Source of the DNA: Caldisericota bacterium
Lineage (GTDB): Bacteria > Caldisericota > JANLFM01
Assembly: GCA_024655965.1 (NCBI GenBank)
Contig: JANLFL010000002.1
Coordinates: 286,301-350,300, forward strand
Length of the DNA stretch: 64,000 nucleotides
Direction: 5' to 3'
The stretch's first letter is position 1. Each line of letters starts with the position of its first letter. The position numbers and the translations under genes are program-made. The notes beneath the pieces were generated by a model. That model was given only the letters and a program-made list of their open reading frames with translations. It did not search any database and had not been told where the DNA came from. Positions 24,648 to 33,380 of the stretch are shown here, piece by piece.

Positions 24648-26688
24648 AAGATTTATTTTTTGGCGCCAGGACTTCTACGAAATCGCCCTTTCTCAGGCGG
24701 TGAGCGGGGATCAAGGATTTTCCCGGGAGGACTAACCCTCTCCTCGTCCCCTTTGGGGAACGGTTCCTGACCCCAAAGAGGAGGTAATAATCGTCTTCCT
24801 CGCCGTTTCCCAGGGTCCCGGGAAGTTCCCAGTTTTCTCCCGAAGTGAATTTTAAGAAAACCCGGCCCTTCTTCCTCCTCACCGCGGAAAGTTCCTTGGC
24901 CTGGATTTCAAAAATGGGATCGGGGTATTTTCCCGGGGGAAGAATCAAAAGGGGGATTCTGCCTTTGAATTTGCCAAAAATCCTCTCGTAGATTTCCCGG
25001 GATTCGCGGGAAATTTTTTCTGGGGAGGTCCGGAAGGTAGCAAAGGTCGGTGAAAAACTCGAGGGCCTTCCAATTCGTCCTGAAAGCTGGGACATGAACT
25101 TCTGGCATTCTTCCATCATGGCGTACAGCCGAGAGAAGGAAGGGCCTTTGCGGAGAATGTAGCGCAGGGCAATTTGAGCCGGAGCTCCCCTACCCTCCCA
25201 GGTTCGAGAGACCTGAACCGGGTCTGGAGGGTGAAGCCAGGAAAAGACCCGGTCTACGAAAAGAAGGGTCCGCTGCCGGAATTCTTCCCATTCCTCCTGA
25301 CTCTTAAAAAGCTTTCTGAAATCCTTACCCCTTTTCAAAACCTCGAGCTCCCTTTTCAACAAGTGGAGTTTTTTCCTCTTAATCAGGTACTCCTTCTGCT
25401 TCAAGGGGGTCAGTTTTCCCAGGTGAAGCCCTTTTTCAAGGTTTTTCAGATGACGGGACAAGCTTTTGATCTCAGCTTGCAACTCCTGAGCCTTTTCCCA
25501 TTTAGCCAGGGCAAGAACCCTCTTTGTTCGCTGAACAAGGCCCTGAAAGGTGAGCCCCTCCTCAATGCATTCCAATCTTTTGGAGAAGAGGGTGTCGAAT
25601 AAATCCTCCCGGATGAAATCCTCCAAACCCAAAACTACCCCCAGCTCTCCTCTGGGTACAAAAAAACGTTTCTTCAATTGAGGGACCTCCCATCCCTCCC
25701 CTGAAAGCGGAAAGCATTGGAAGGAAACCCTTCTTCTCAAATATGATTCGCTTTCCCTTGCCAGGTCCTCCTTAAGGGGAATCACAGCTTTTGGGACAAG
25801 GAAATAATAATGGTTGTAACTCTGAAAAAAGAAATTTCCGCAGGGGAATTTCTCCTCAATTAAATACCTGAGTTTTTTTAGATCATTTACTTCCGGGTTC
25901 CCCTTCACCTCAACGATCAGGACCGCCTGCTGGATGTCCTCAAGATCCTGGGGAAGCTTTTTTTCCAGGAGAAAGGAAGTGAGGCCTATTTTCAGATAAG
26001 TGGCCACAGAATATGAATGGTGAAAGAGGTTGAGGTCATTTGCCGACCGTCTGGTTTCCGCAAGCCCCCAGGAAAAATACTGCCAAAGGAGAGGAAGCAG
26101 TCTTCTTCTCGCGGAAACAGGATTTAAAAAATTGATCTCCCCCATCTTTTTCCAAAAGTCAAACCGCAATTGGTCCAGCTTAGGGGGATCGAGGAACTCC
26201 TCAATTCCCAAGACGGTGCTCTTGAAGGTGGAAAGGTAGGGCTGTTTGGCCTGGTCAGAGGGGTTCGCCTTGTCCTCCGCAGAACTCTTCCGGTCGCAAG
26301 CCTGAAGGAATTTGACAAATTCCACGATTTCAGAGGAATTGTTCATCCTTTCGAAACCGTGATGGGCTGAAAGGAAATGGGAAAAGCAAACCCCCTTTAA
26401 GAAACGAGGGGGGCGTCCCTCTTTCGCCGGCCATAATTTCGTTACGGGGGCATTGAGGAAAGAGGACAAATTTTCTGGGACTGGTTCACCCTGCCACTCC
26501 AGGACCCCAGCGTGGCGATCGGTCTCTTTGAAATCTGAGGATTTTGCCTTTATAAAATGGGAGGAGAGCTTCCCTAAATCGTGAAGAAGGCAGGCTGATT
26601 CGCAGGCAAGGATCACCCTCCTGAACCTCTTTAAGGTTTCCAGAAGTTTTTCCCGCCCACTTTCTTGATCAATCTTTCTGGTTCCCAT
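24640..26688 (-). CDS. Orphan Cas10/Csx11-like protein with HD domain
   Basis: 682 aa. The N-terminus has an HD phosphohydrolase-type motif, His36-Asp37 in LLHDLGK, and a later SAHHGFER. Residues 205-235 hold ETRRSANDLNLFHHSYSVATYLK, which resembles the '(D/E)TRRPxNDVTLWDHSYSxA' signature of Csx11-type Cas10 proteins. The following KFPCGNFFFQSYNHYYFLVP and the late EIYERIFGKFKGRIPL also fit Cas10 palm regions. The GGDD cyclase motif is missing. A Lys-rich coiled-coil stretch lies at about 395-465. There is no CRISPR array and no other cas gene in the window; instead it overlaps the DUF4129 gene by 20 bp. The Csx11 match is from memory of the family, so a profile search is needed. Confidence 0.65.
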   Translation of the reverse strand: MGTRKIDQESGREKLLETLKRFRRVILACESACLLHDLGKLSSHFIKAKSSDFKETDRHAGVLEWQGEPVPENLSSFLNAPVTKLWPAKEGRPPRFLKGVCFSHFLSAHHGFERMNNSSEIVEFVKFLQACDRKSSAEDKANPSDQAKQPYLSTFKSTVLGIEEFLDPPKLDQLRFDFWKKMGEINFLNPVSARRRLLPLLWQYFSWGLAETRRSANDLNLFHHSYSVATYLKIGLTSFLLEKKLPQDLEDIQQAVLIVEVKGNPEVNDLKKLRYLIEEKFPCGNFFFQSYNHYYFLVPKAVIPLKEDLARESESYLRRRVSFQCFPLSGEGWEVPQLKKRFFVPRGELGVVLGLEDFIREDLFDTLFSKRLECIEEGLTFQGLVQRTKRVLALAKWEKAQELQAEIKSLSRHLKNLEKGLHLGKLTPLKQKEYLIKRKKLHLLKRELEVLKRGKDFRKLFKSQEEWEEFRQRTLLFVDRVFSWLHPPDPVQVSRTWEGRGAPAQIALRYILRKGPSFSRLYAMMEECQKFMSQLSGRIGRPSSFSPTFATFRTSPEKISRESREIYERIFGKFKGRIPLLILPPGKYPDPIFEIQAKELSAVRRKKGRVFLKFTSGENWELPGTLGNGEEDDYYLLFGVRNRSPKGTRRGLVLPGKSLIPAHRLRKGDFVEVLAPKNKSLL

Positions 26689-28396
26689 TGACCTCTTTGA
26701 CCTTCTCCCTCAATCCCTCAAGCTGATTTTCCAGAAATTCCGTCTCCTCGGGGGAAGGGAAAATCTTTCCGTATCGGGCCCTGACAAAATATGAAGTGAG
26801 ATGCCCCAGTTCCTCTTTAAAGAGGGGGAGAACCCCTCTCGCCCTTTCCTCGAACTCCCATGGGGTTTCAGTATCCCTCCTTTTAATTCCCCGTCCTTCA
26901 AGTTCTTTAAGCAGCCGGAAATAAAAGGAAAGTGGGGAGGAGAGATCATTTCCCGAAGAAATGGGGGTTTTCCCCCCTTTTTCCCTTACTCCCCAAATCT
27001 TTGAGGGATTCCAGCCAGACCTGGCAAGCAAAAAAAGGGCTATCCCCAGAAGGATAACAGCAAGGGAAATGAGCACCACGCTGGCTTGAGAAAAAAAGGA
27101 GATCAGGGAACGGAAAAATTCAAGTATCGAGTTAGGGCTCTCGGGGTTGATTTGCCCCCCTGGCCCCGCAGGCTGGCCCGAAGGGCCGGTCCCCCTGGAA
27201 ATGCCCAAGGCTGCCAGGAAGGAGTTGAACCCCACCTTGAGGTAGTAAAAAGCCTTGGTCAAAATGGGGCCCAGATAAGGTGGTAGGAGCCAAAGAGCGA
27301 GGACCATCATCGTGATGGCCACAACCAGGTAGACCAGGGACTGGCCCTTTCCCAGGCGGAAATATAGGAAGGCCCCGATCATGAAAAAAAGAAGGATGGC
27401 GACGTAGGAGGAATAACCTCCCAGGGTTTCAACCCAGGAGGGCAAAGTTAAGGGGGGCAAATACAGGGAGGAAAAGGGCGAACTTCCGGGTGGGGTCTGC
27501 GGAGAAAGGGAAGGAGGGGGGCTCTCCACCTGGATAGAGGGAACCTGAGGGAGAAAATTGGAAAAGTGAACCAGATTGCCAAAAGCCCAGGGAAGGAGGA
27601 AAACCAGCAGGGGGACCAGGGCAAAAAGGGAGATGAGGAAAACCCTCCTTTTATCCCATTTTTGGTGGCGAAAGCGAAGGTTACGCCACCTCTCATTTCT
27701 CGATTTTTGCCAGAGGATCAAATAAAGGGAAAAAAGCAGGATTACGAAAAGCGGGAAGAAAAAGGGAAAGGTCCTCGTCGGTTCCAACCAGGCGATGACC
27801 AGGAGAGATACTGCCAATAACCACCCTCCGGAACTGTAACGGAGAGCTCGATCCAGGCTAATTCCAGTGGGTAACCAGAGGAGGAAGGCCATCAGGAGGA
27901 ACAAAGCTCCTGCGGAGCTGGGAGTGGAAGAAACTAATTCCCCAACCTTCAAGGAATTGAAAATTCCCCAACCGAGACCAAAAAGGTCCTTAAAACCATT
28001 CCCCACATCCCTCAACCAACTTTCCTCAAAAATTACAAAGGAAGGGAAGAAGAGGAATTTCAAGAGGAAAATAGAGAGGATGAACCCCCAGAGCCAACCG
28101 TGAAGGTTTTTATCCTTTTTAAACTGGAAAAAAGACAACCCAAGGGAAATGGAAAAGAGGATCAGCAAGCCCCAGAAGAGAGGAAAAGGGGTCAACTGCC
28201 CAATAAAAAGGGAAAGGAGAAGGTAATGGAGGAATATCAATCCCAAAACCAGGAGCCGGGATTTACCGAGAGCCTCCCTGCCAATTGAAACCCCCACCCC
28301 GGATAGGCTTCTTCGGTAGGGAAACTTGAACTTGAAATGTAAAAACCTGGAAGGCGCAGGAACTTCCATCTCAAGCAATCGCTTCCAGGGGCTCAT
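26669..28396 (-). CDS. DUF4129 membrane protein, TgpA-like without transglutaminase core
   Basis: 575 aa. The N-terminal 230 residues contain about six membrane spans, like the DUF3488 part of TgpA. After a loop and a span near residue 245, a Ser/Pro-rich extracytoplasmic segment follows, then spans at about 320-380 and 440-460, and a C-terminal DUF4129 domain (LLKELEGRGIKRRDTETPWEFEERAR). The Cys-His-Asp transglutaminase core that normally sits between the two parts is not seen. TgpA partners with DUF58 proteins, and here a DUF58 gene is directly upstream, overlapping by 26 bp. A start at ATG 28369 would avoid that overlap. Function unknown; probably cell-envelope related. Confidence 0.75.
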   Translation of the reverse strand: MSPWKRLLEMEVPAPSRFLHFKFKFPYRRSLSGVGVSIGREALGKSRLLVLGLIFLHYLLLSLFIGQLTPFPLFWGLLILFSISLGLSFFQFKKDKNLHGWLWGFILSIFLLKFLFFPSFVIFEESWLRDVGNGFKDLFGLGWGIFNSLKVGELVSSTPSSAGALFLLMAFLLWLPTGISLDRALRYSSGGWLLAVSLLVIAWLEPTRTFPFFFPLFVILLFSLYLILWQKSRNERWRNLRFRHQKWDKRRVFLISLFALVPLLVFLLPWAFGNLVHFSNFLPQVPSIQVESPPPSLSPQTPPGSSPFSSLYLPPLTLPSWVETLGGYSSYVAILLFFMIGAFLYFRLGKGQSLVYLVVAITMMVLALWLLPPYLGPILTKAFYYLKVGFNSFLAALGISRGTGPSGQPAGPGGQINPESPNSILEFFRSLISFFSQASVVLISLAVILLGIALFLLARSGWNPSKIWGVREKGGKTPISSGNDLSSPLSFYFRLLKELEGRGIKRRDTETPWEFEERARGVLPLFKEELGHLTSYFVRARYGKIFPSPEETEFLENQLEGLREKVKEVNGNQKD

Positions 28397-29603
28397 TTCC
28401 CCCGATCAAATGCACCGAGATATTTTGTTCTTCCAGCAATCCGGACATCCGGCGAAGTTCCGAAACTTCAATCGGATCAAGAAGAAAATTGTATCTGGGC
28501 TTTTCCCCAGGCAGAAGGAAGGACCCCTCATAGAGAAGGAAGAGAGAAAGATGCCTTATCCTGAGTTTCAACTCCACAAGTTTCAACAGGGTTTGTCTGG
28601 TCAAAAGGGAGGAAATGAGGACCAGGTTGGCCTGCCAGGGAAGATGCGGGGCTTCCTGCCCCATTTCCTCAAGCAAGTCTCCCTCAGCGGATTTTGCCCG
28701 CGCGAGGACATCCATCTGGTTGAGGAAATGGACTTGTCCCCTGCCCAGAGAGGAGGAATTTTCCGACCGGGGGAAAACGGTCAGGAGGGTGGGGATGTGC
28801 TCCAAAGAGGCGTAATGGAGGATGGAAGCGGCAATCATGCAGGAAAACTCCTCATAGACTTCCATGAAGCTCTTCCCATGGCCGGTGGAAACTAGGTCCA
28901 GCCATACCGCGAGGGTAGTTGATGAGGAGAACTCAAAATCCTTGACCATCAGCTTTCCCAGGTGGGCGGTGACCTTCCAGTGAACCCTTTTTAAGGGGTC
29001 AAAAGGGAGATATTCCCTCAGCCCTGAGATAGCTGTGTAATCCTCATAAGCCCGGATTCCGGATTTTCTCCCTTCGAATGGTTTTCTCAAAGGAAGACGG
29101 ATCGAGGAAATGGGGAGAACTGGAGGAAAGACAACCAGGCTTGCCGGGGCATCAAAAGTCCCCTCCTTGCGCCAGAACCCCCACGGATCCCCGACAGATA
29201 CGAGCAGCGGGCGCAAGGTATATTCCCCCCTTTTCTTCAACCTGGCGGAATAAGAAAGGGTCCTCTTCTCCTTTCCCCTCAAGCTCAAAGCGAAGCGGGG
29301 AGGGCCATCATTGGGGATCATGAAGGGTTGGAAATTGTCCCTGATTTCCAGCCATGGGATGGGCATAGGGCTGAGGTTTTCAATCAGAAGCTCGATTCTT
29401 GCGTCATCCCCGGATGAGAGTTTCAGGGGAGATACCCTTCGTTCCACCTTGAGCCGGGAGAAAGACTTAAATGTGAGGAAATAACCGAGAAGCCCCAGGA
29501 GGATCAGAAAAAGGAAAAGGAGAAAGGAGGTCCTTCCCCCGAAGAAGACCAGGAGGACCAGGGAAAAAAATAAAAGGGCGACCGCTCCCGGTCTTAAACG
29601 CAA
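28371..29603 (-). CDS. DUF58 domain protein
   Basis: 410 aa. Two N-terminal membrane spans (residues 5-50), a beta-rich stretch, then the DUF58 signature SGLREYLPFDPLKRVHWKVTAHLGKLMVKDFE and a von Willebrand A-like C-terminal part. DUF58 proteins occur with MoxR ATPases and TgpA-like proteins and are thought to act in envelope assembly or export of large enzymes. No moxR gene is adjacent here. Next on the strand is the DUF4129 gene. Confidence 0.85.
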   Translation of the reverse strand: MRLRPGAVALLFFSLVLLVFFGGRTSFLLFLFLILLGLLGYFLTFKSFSRLKVERRVSPLKLSSGDDARIELLIENLSPMPIPWLEIRDNFQPFMIPNDGPPRFALSLRGKEKRTLSYSARLKKRGEYTLRPLLVSVGDPWGFWRKEGTFDAPASLVVFPPVLPISSIRLPLRKPFEGRKSGIRAYEDYTAISGLREYLPFDPLKRVHWKVTAHLGKLMVKDFEFSSSTTLAVWLDLVSTGHGKSFMEVYEEFSCMIAASILHYASLEHIPTLLTVFPRSENSSSLGRGQVHFLNQMDVLARAKSAEGDLLEEMGQEAPHLPWQANLVLISSLLTRQTLLKLVELKLRIRHLSLFLLYEGSFLLPGEKPRYNFLLDPIEVSELRRMSGLLEEQNISVHLIGGNEPLEAIA

Positions 29604-29613
29604 ACTTCTCCTT

Positions 29614-29853
29614 TCAGGCTTTTTTCTTGAGGACGTAATCTATGGCATCACCTACCGTCCTCAACTGAGGGAGGTCTTCATCGGGGATTTTCACCCCGAA
29701 AGCGTCCTCCACTGCCATCACAATCGATAAGAGGTCAAGGGAATCCGCCTGCAAGTCCTTCAGAAATTCAGTCTTTTCTTCAAGACTCCCCTGGACATTG
29801 AGCTTTTCGCTCACAATCTTTTTGATAACTTCAAAAACCTGTTCTCGATCCAT
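29614..29853 (-). CDS. acpP: Acyl carrier protein
   Basis: 79 aa, acidic, with the phosphopantetheine attachment Ser in ADSLDLLSIVMAVEDAFG. It carries growing acyl chains in fatty-acid synthesis. No other fab gene is nearby; it is followed by the DUF58 gene 10 bases on. DSLD rather than DSLDxVE suggests it could be a specialised carrier. Start ATG with AGGAGGAAACAA upstream. Confidence 0.93.
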   Translation of the reverse strand: MDREQVFEVIKKIVSEKLNVQGSLEEKTEFLKDLQADSLDLLSIVMAVEDAFGVKIPDEDLPQLRTVGDAIDYVLKKKA

Positions 29854-29925
29854 TTGTTTCCTCCTTCTGAGATTATGAAAATTTCCAATTTAAAGGACAA
29901 GGATTGGGAATCCAGTCCATTACCT

Positions 29926-30264
29926 TTATTTTCGCCTACCCCTTAAAAGAATTGCTAAAAGGGCTGCCCCCGCCCCAATAATTAACCCGATTAACCCGGA
30001 CCTGATTCTTTCTGCCCGTTTTTTGAGTCGCTCCTTTTCCCTGTGAACGCTTTTTAGGACGTTTTCCTTGAGGGCTCTGGGAGCAATCCAGATTTTGTCC
30101 CGGTTTTCCAGAAGGAGGTTGCGGTTCCTTATCAAATCCGATAGTTTCCCCTTGCATGAGGGGCAAGAGGATAGATGATCCTCAAAATCGGGTAGTTTCT
30201 CCGGGGAAAGCTCCCCCTCAAGGTAAGCGGGCATCAAAGAAATCGATTCCTCGCAGCGCATCAT
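29926..30264 (-). CDS. Putative anti-sigma factor with zf-HC2 zinc finger
   Basis: 112 aa. The N-terminus MMRCEESISLMPAYLEGEL...FEDHLSSCPSCKG has the H-x3-C-x2-C zinc site of the anti-sigma zf-HC2 domain, plus the early Cys. A C-terminal span (SGLIGLIIGAGAALLAILL) anchors it in the membrane. It overlaps the sigma factor gene by 4 bp, the usual sigma/anti-sigma arrangement, and should hold that sigma factor inactive until an envelope signal. There is almost no external domain beyond a few residues, so signal sensing must be in or near the membrane. Confidence 0.85.
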   Translation of the reverse strand: MMRCEESISLMPAYLEGELSPEKLPDFEDHLSSCPSCKGKLSDLIRNRNLLLENRDKIWIAPRALKENVLKSVHREKERLKKRAERIRSGLIGLIIGAGAALLAILLRGRRK

Positions 30265-30836
30265 GGTTCCTCCTGCCCCTTCCCCTCCTCCAACTTACGA
30301 TAGCGGCTTTTGAAATCCAATCTTGCCCTGTAGATCCTGATTTTCGTCGCCTGAAGGGAGATTTTTAATAGTCGGGAGATCTCCTCGTAGGAGAACCCAT
30401 AGATATCCCGCAATACCAGAGCGGAGCGGTAAATTGGATTCATCCTTTCAAGGGTTTCCTCCAATCTGTCCTTCACCTCGATTCTATCCACCTCTTCCTC
30501 GATTGTCAGACCTTCCTCGGGGAATCGCTCCTCCTGCTCATCGGGCCAGGATAAGGAGACCTTCCTCTCCTTTTTCCTCTTCTTAATATAATCCAGACAG
30601 ATATTTGCCGTAATCCGGTAAAGCCAGGTGGTGAACTCCGAGCGCCCTTGGAATTTGGGGAGGGATTTCCACACCCTCAAGAAAACATCCTGGGCGGCAT
30701 CGAGTGCATCCTCTGGGTTGGCAAGGATCCTGAGGGCAACGGTGAAGACGAGGTTCTGGTGTTCGCTCACGATCTGTGAAAAGGCTTCTTCATCGCCCTT
30801 TTGCGCCTTTTTTAATATCTCAGGGTCCAGGGGCAC
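30261..30836 (-). CDS. ECF-type RNA polymerase sigma factor
   Basis: 191 aa with sigma region 2 (AFSQIVSEHQNLVFTVALRILANPEDALDAAQDVFLRVWKSL and EFTTWLYRITANICLDYIKKRKK) and region 4 (RMNPIYRSALVLRDIYGFSYEEISRLLKISLQATKIRIYRARL). Between them is an acidic linker of about 40 residues. It directs RNA polymerase to a stress or envelope regulon. It is coupled to the zf-HC2 gene downstream. Confidence 0.95.
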   Translation of the reverse strand: MPLDPEILKKAQKGDEEAFSQIVSEHQNLVFTVALRILANPEDALDAAQDVFLRVWKSLPKFQGRSEFTTWLYRITANICLDYIKKRKKERKVSLSWPDEQEERFPEEGLTIEEEVDRIEVKDRLEETLERMNPIYRSALVLRDIYGFSYEEISRLLKISLQATKIRIYRARLDFKSRYRKLEEGKGQEEP

Positions 30837-30840
30837 TTAC

Positions 30841-31515
30841 TTAAACTCCCCTCAAATAGAAAGGAAGGAACTCCTCCGGATTTTGGATTTTTCCTTCCTT
30901 AAAGTAAATCAGCCCTAATTCCCCCACCGCTTTGGCCCTCAGGCACCATGTTTCCCTGGGGGAAATTTTCCCCTCCCTGAAAATTGGAGGAAGGCTTTCC
31001 TTTCTCCACAGGGGCTCTCCGGAGAAGGTCAGTTCCGAAAAGTTGGAAATTTGGCTTTCAATTTCCTCGGGCTTTCCCAGGGAAGCGCCGATGATCTCTT
31101 TCAATTCTCCTTCCTCCACCTGATATATTCCCCAGTAGAATTCCCCCCTTCTGGCATCGATGAGCGGACAGATTTTTCCCGGCCCAGACTGCCAGGCGAG
31201 TGCTTCAAGGGTCTGCACCGGGACTAGCGGAATTTTCCCTGCCAGGGCAAAACCTTTGGCAAAGGAGACCCCGGACCGAACCCCGGTGAATGACCCCGGA
31301 CCTACAGTCACTGCCAGGAAATCAAGTTCAGGGGGGAGTATTTTATTACCATCAAGGATATCCTTCACTTTGGAGGCCAGGAGGTTGGCATAAGGCCGAA
31401 ATACGCTCCTCGAGGTCCCCTGGAGCCAGGTTACTTCCTCAAGGATCACCTCGTCTTTGAGCAGGGCAATTCCCGCGTGGGGGGTGGCGGTGTTAATTGC
31501 CAAAACAAGGGTCAT
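30841..31515 (-). CDS. tsaB: tRNA t6A37 biosynthesis protein TsaB
   Basis: 224 aa of the ASKHA fold: LVLAINTATPHAGIALL at the N-terminus and VTVGPGSFTGVRSGVSFAKGFALA, the TsaB signature. With TsaC, TsaD and TsaE it makes N6-threonylcarbamoyladenosine at position 37 of tRNAs reading ANN codons. It overlaps tsaE by 23 bp. tsaD is not in the window. Confidence 0.95.
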   Translation of the reverse strand: MTLVLAINTATPHAGIALLKDEVILEEVTWLQGTSRSVFRPYANLLASKVKDILDGNKILPPELDFLAVTVGPGSFTGVRSGVSFAKGFALAGKIPLVPVQTLEALAWQSGPGKICPLIDARRGEFYWGIYQVEEGELKEIIGASLGKPEEIESQISNFSELTFSGEPLWRKESLPPIFREGKISPRETWCLRAKAVGELGLIYFKEGKIQNPEEFLPFYLRGV

Positions 31516-31921
31516 TTTCTATTTCAATCTCCCTGATTCTTTTGCCTTTAACTTTTAGACGAACCTTTGTGGTCCCCGGAGGAAGGATTTCCTCGATCTT
31601 TTCGGCCCATTCCACGGCCGAAATTCCCATCTCGAATATCTCCTGCCAATCAAGGTCCTCGGATAGCGGGTCCTCCAGGCGGTACAGATCAAGGTGATAA
31701 AAGGGGATAATCCCGGCGAAAACCCGGATGAGTGTGAAGGATGGGCTTTTCGCCCAATTCGGGGGAATTCCCAGCCCTTCAGCCAGACCCTGAACAAAAA
31801 CCGTTTTCCCCGCCCCGAGCTTTCCGAAAAGGGCGACCACGTTCCCCTGTTTTAATTTTCTCCCCATTTCCCTGGCGATTCGCCTGGTCTCCTCTGGGGA
31901 TCGGGATATAATTGTCCTCAT
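31493..31921 (-). CDS. tsaE: tRNA t6A37 biosynthesis ATPase TsaE
   Basis: 142 aa. P-loop FGKLGAGKTVFVQGLAEGLG, SPSFTLIRVF, FYHLDLYRLEDP and AVEWAEKIEEILP are all TsaE marks. It is the small ATPase that resets the TsaBD complex. It follows the ABC transporter genes on the minus strand by four bases and is coupled to tsaB. Confidence 0.96.
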   Translation of the reverse strand: MRTIISRSPEETRRIAREMGRKLKQGNVVALFGKLGAGKTVFVQGLAEGLGIPPNWAKSPSFTLIRVFAGIIPFYHLDLYRLEDPLSEDLDWQEIFEMGISAVEWAEKIEEILPPGTTKVRLKVKGKRIREIEIENDPCFGN

Positions 31922-31925
31922 TTTC

Positions 31926-32654
31926 CTAAAGGATTTTACTCAAAAACGCCCTGCACCTTTCGGTTTTTGGGTGAGAAAACATCTCCCCGGGGGTTCCTTC
32001 CTCCATGATAACCCCTTCATCAAGAAAGAGAATGCGGGAGGCAACCTCCCGGGCAAATCCCATCTCGTGAGAAGCCACAAGCATTGTCATGCCCTCAAAA
32101 GCTAACTTTTTCATCACATCGAGAACCTCCCTGGTGAATTCCGGATCCAGAGCCGATGTTGGCTCGTCAAAAAGCATGATTTTGGGTTGCATCGCGAGGG
32201 CTCGGGCGATAGCCACCCTCTGCTGCTGGCCACCGGAAAGCTGGGAGGGAAAGGCGTTGGCTTTATCTTCCAGGCCAACTTTCCTCAAGAGCTCCATTCC
32301 GAGCTCCTCCGCTTCCTTTTTTGGTTTTTTGGAAACTTTGATGGGAGCTAAGGTTACATTTTGTAATGCCGTGAGGTGGGGAAATAGATAGAAGAGCTGG
32401 AAAACCATGGTCATTTGCTGGCGGATTCGGTTGATGTTCACTTCTTTGGAGGTGATGTCCTGCCCAAGGACAAAAATTTTGCCCCTGGTGGGTTCCTCAA
32501 GGCGGTTCAAACAACGAAGGAGGGTTGTCTTCCCGGATCCAGAGGGCCCGATAAGCACGATTACCTCCTTCTCCTCTACCTCCATGTTTATCCCCTTCAA
32601 AACATGGAGGCTGCCGAATTTTTTGTGCAGGTCCTGGACCTGAATGACCTTCAT
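31926..32654 (-). CDS. Polar amino-acid ABC transporter, ATP-binding protein (GlnQ type)
   Basis: 242 aa. Walker [15 protein letters not shown]-loop [16 protein letters not shown], signature [16 protein letters not shown], Walker [15 protein letters not shown] and switch His in VASHEMGFA. The subfamily (GlnQ/HisP/ArtP) powers uptake of polar amino acids. It overlaps the permease gene by 4 bp. Confidence 0.95.
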   Translation of the reverse strand: MKVIQVQDLHKKFGSLHVLKGINMEVEEKEVIVLIGPSGSGKTTLLRCLNRLEEPTRGKIFVLGQDITSKEVNINRIRQQMTMVFQLFYLFPHLTALQNVTLAPIKVSKKPKKEAEELGMELLRKVGLEDKANAFPSQLSGGQQQRVAIARALAMQPKIMLFDEPTSALDPEFTREVLDVMKKLAFEGMTMLVASHEMGFAREVASRILFLDEGVIMEEGTPGEMFSHPKTERCRAFLSKIL

Positions 32655-33307
32655 AGACCTGCCCTCAGTTTCTTTTCCATGACAATTACCAGCCGGGAAA
32701 TGGGAATGGTGAATACCAGATAAAAAAGGGCGGCCCCGATGTAAGGGGTAAAAACATTCCCCGATGAGCTAGAGATATAACGGGCGGTGGTTGTGAGCTC
32801 GAACAAAGCGACGATTGCCACAAGGGCGGAATCCTTGAGCATGGCAACGAATTCGTTGGTCAGGGGAGGGAGGATCCTGCGGATCGCTTGAGGGAGTATG
32901 ATGTAAAGCATCGCCTGGGCACCGGTCATCCCCAGGGACCTGGCGGCTTCCCTTTGCCCCCTTTCGATGGACTGAATGCCGGCCCGGAAAATTTCCGAAA
33001 TGTAAGCCCCGTAGCAAATCCCTAAAGCGAAAAATCCCGAGGTGACCTGGCCAAAGTTTATTCCCAGGTGGGGGAGGGCGTAATAGATGACCAGGATCTG
33101 GAGCATGAGTGGTGTCCCCCTGATTAGTTCGACGTAAATGTTCGATGGCCAGGTAATCAAGGGGTTTTTGGAAAGACGAGCCATGCCCACAACTAAACCA
33201 ATAGCAATGGCCAAAGCCATCCCCAAGAAGGTGAGGAGAAGGGACATCTTCATCCCCTTCCAGAGCTGGGGAAGGATCTGCACAAAAAGCTCAAAGCGGA
33301 AATCCAT
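32651..33307 (-). CDS. Polar amino-acid ABC transporter permease
   Basis: 218 aa of the HisM/GlnP family: about five spans, the N-terminal [27 protein letters not shown], the [21 protein letters not shown] signature, and the EAA loop [35 protein letters not shown] that contacts the ATPase. Works with the ATPase and the lipoprotein receptor encoded on either side. Confidence 0.95.
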   Translation of the reverse strand: MDFRFELFVQILPQLWKGMKMSLLLTFLGMALAIAIGLVVGMARLSKNPLITWPSNIYVELIRGTPLMLQILVIYYALPHLGINFGQVTSGFFALGICYGAYISEIFRAGIQSIERGQREAARSLGMTGAQAMLYIILPQAIRRILPPLTNEFVAMLKDSALVAIVALFELTTTARYISSSSGNVFTPYIGAALFYLVFTIPISRLVIVMEKKLRAGL

Positions 33308-33322
33308 ATTTCCTCCTAAACT

Positions 33323-33356
33323 AAAGAAGTGCCCCCTTTTCCGGGAGCACTTCTTT
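33323..33356 (-). terminator. Intercistronic hairpin between receptor and permease genes
   Basis: AAAGAAGTGC / GCACTTCTTT with an inner CCC/GGG, in the 73-bp gap after the binding-protein gene. On the minus strand it lacks a strong T-run, so it looks like a partial terminator or an mRNA-stabilising hairpin that would keep receptor mRNA more abundant than that of permease and ATPase. Confidence 0.6.
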
Positions 33357-33380
33357 TATTTTCCCCGTGGTAAAGGTTTT

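Noticed and set aside
24480-29610. CRISPR array or cas operon next to the Cas10-like gene
   Set aside because: No direct-repeat/spacer pattern and no other cas-like product in the flanking sequence.
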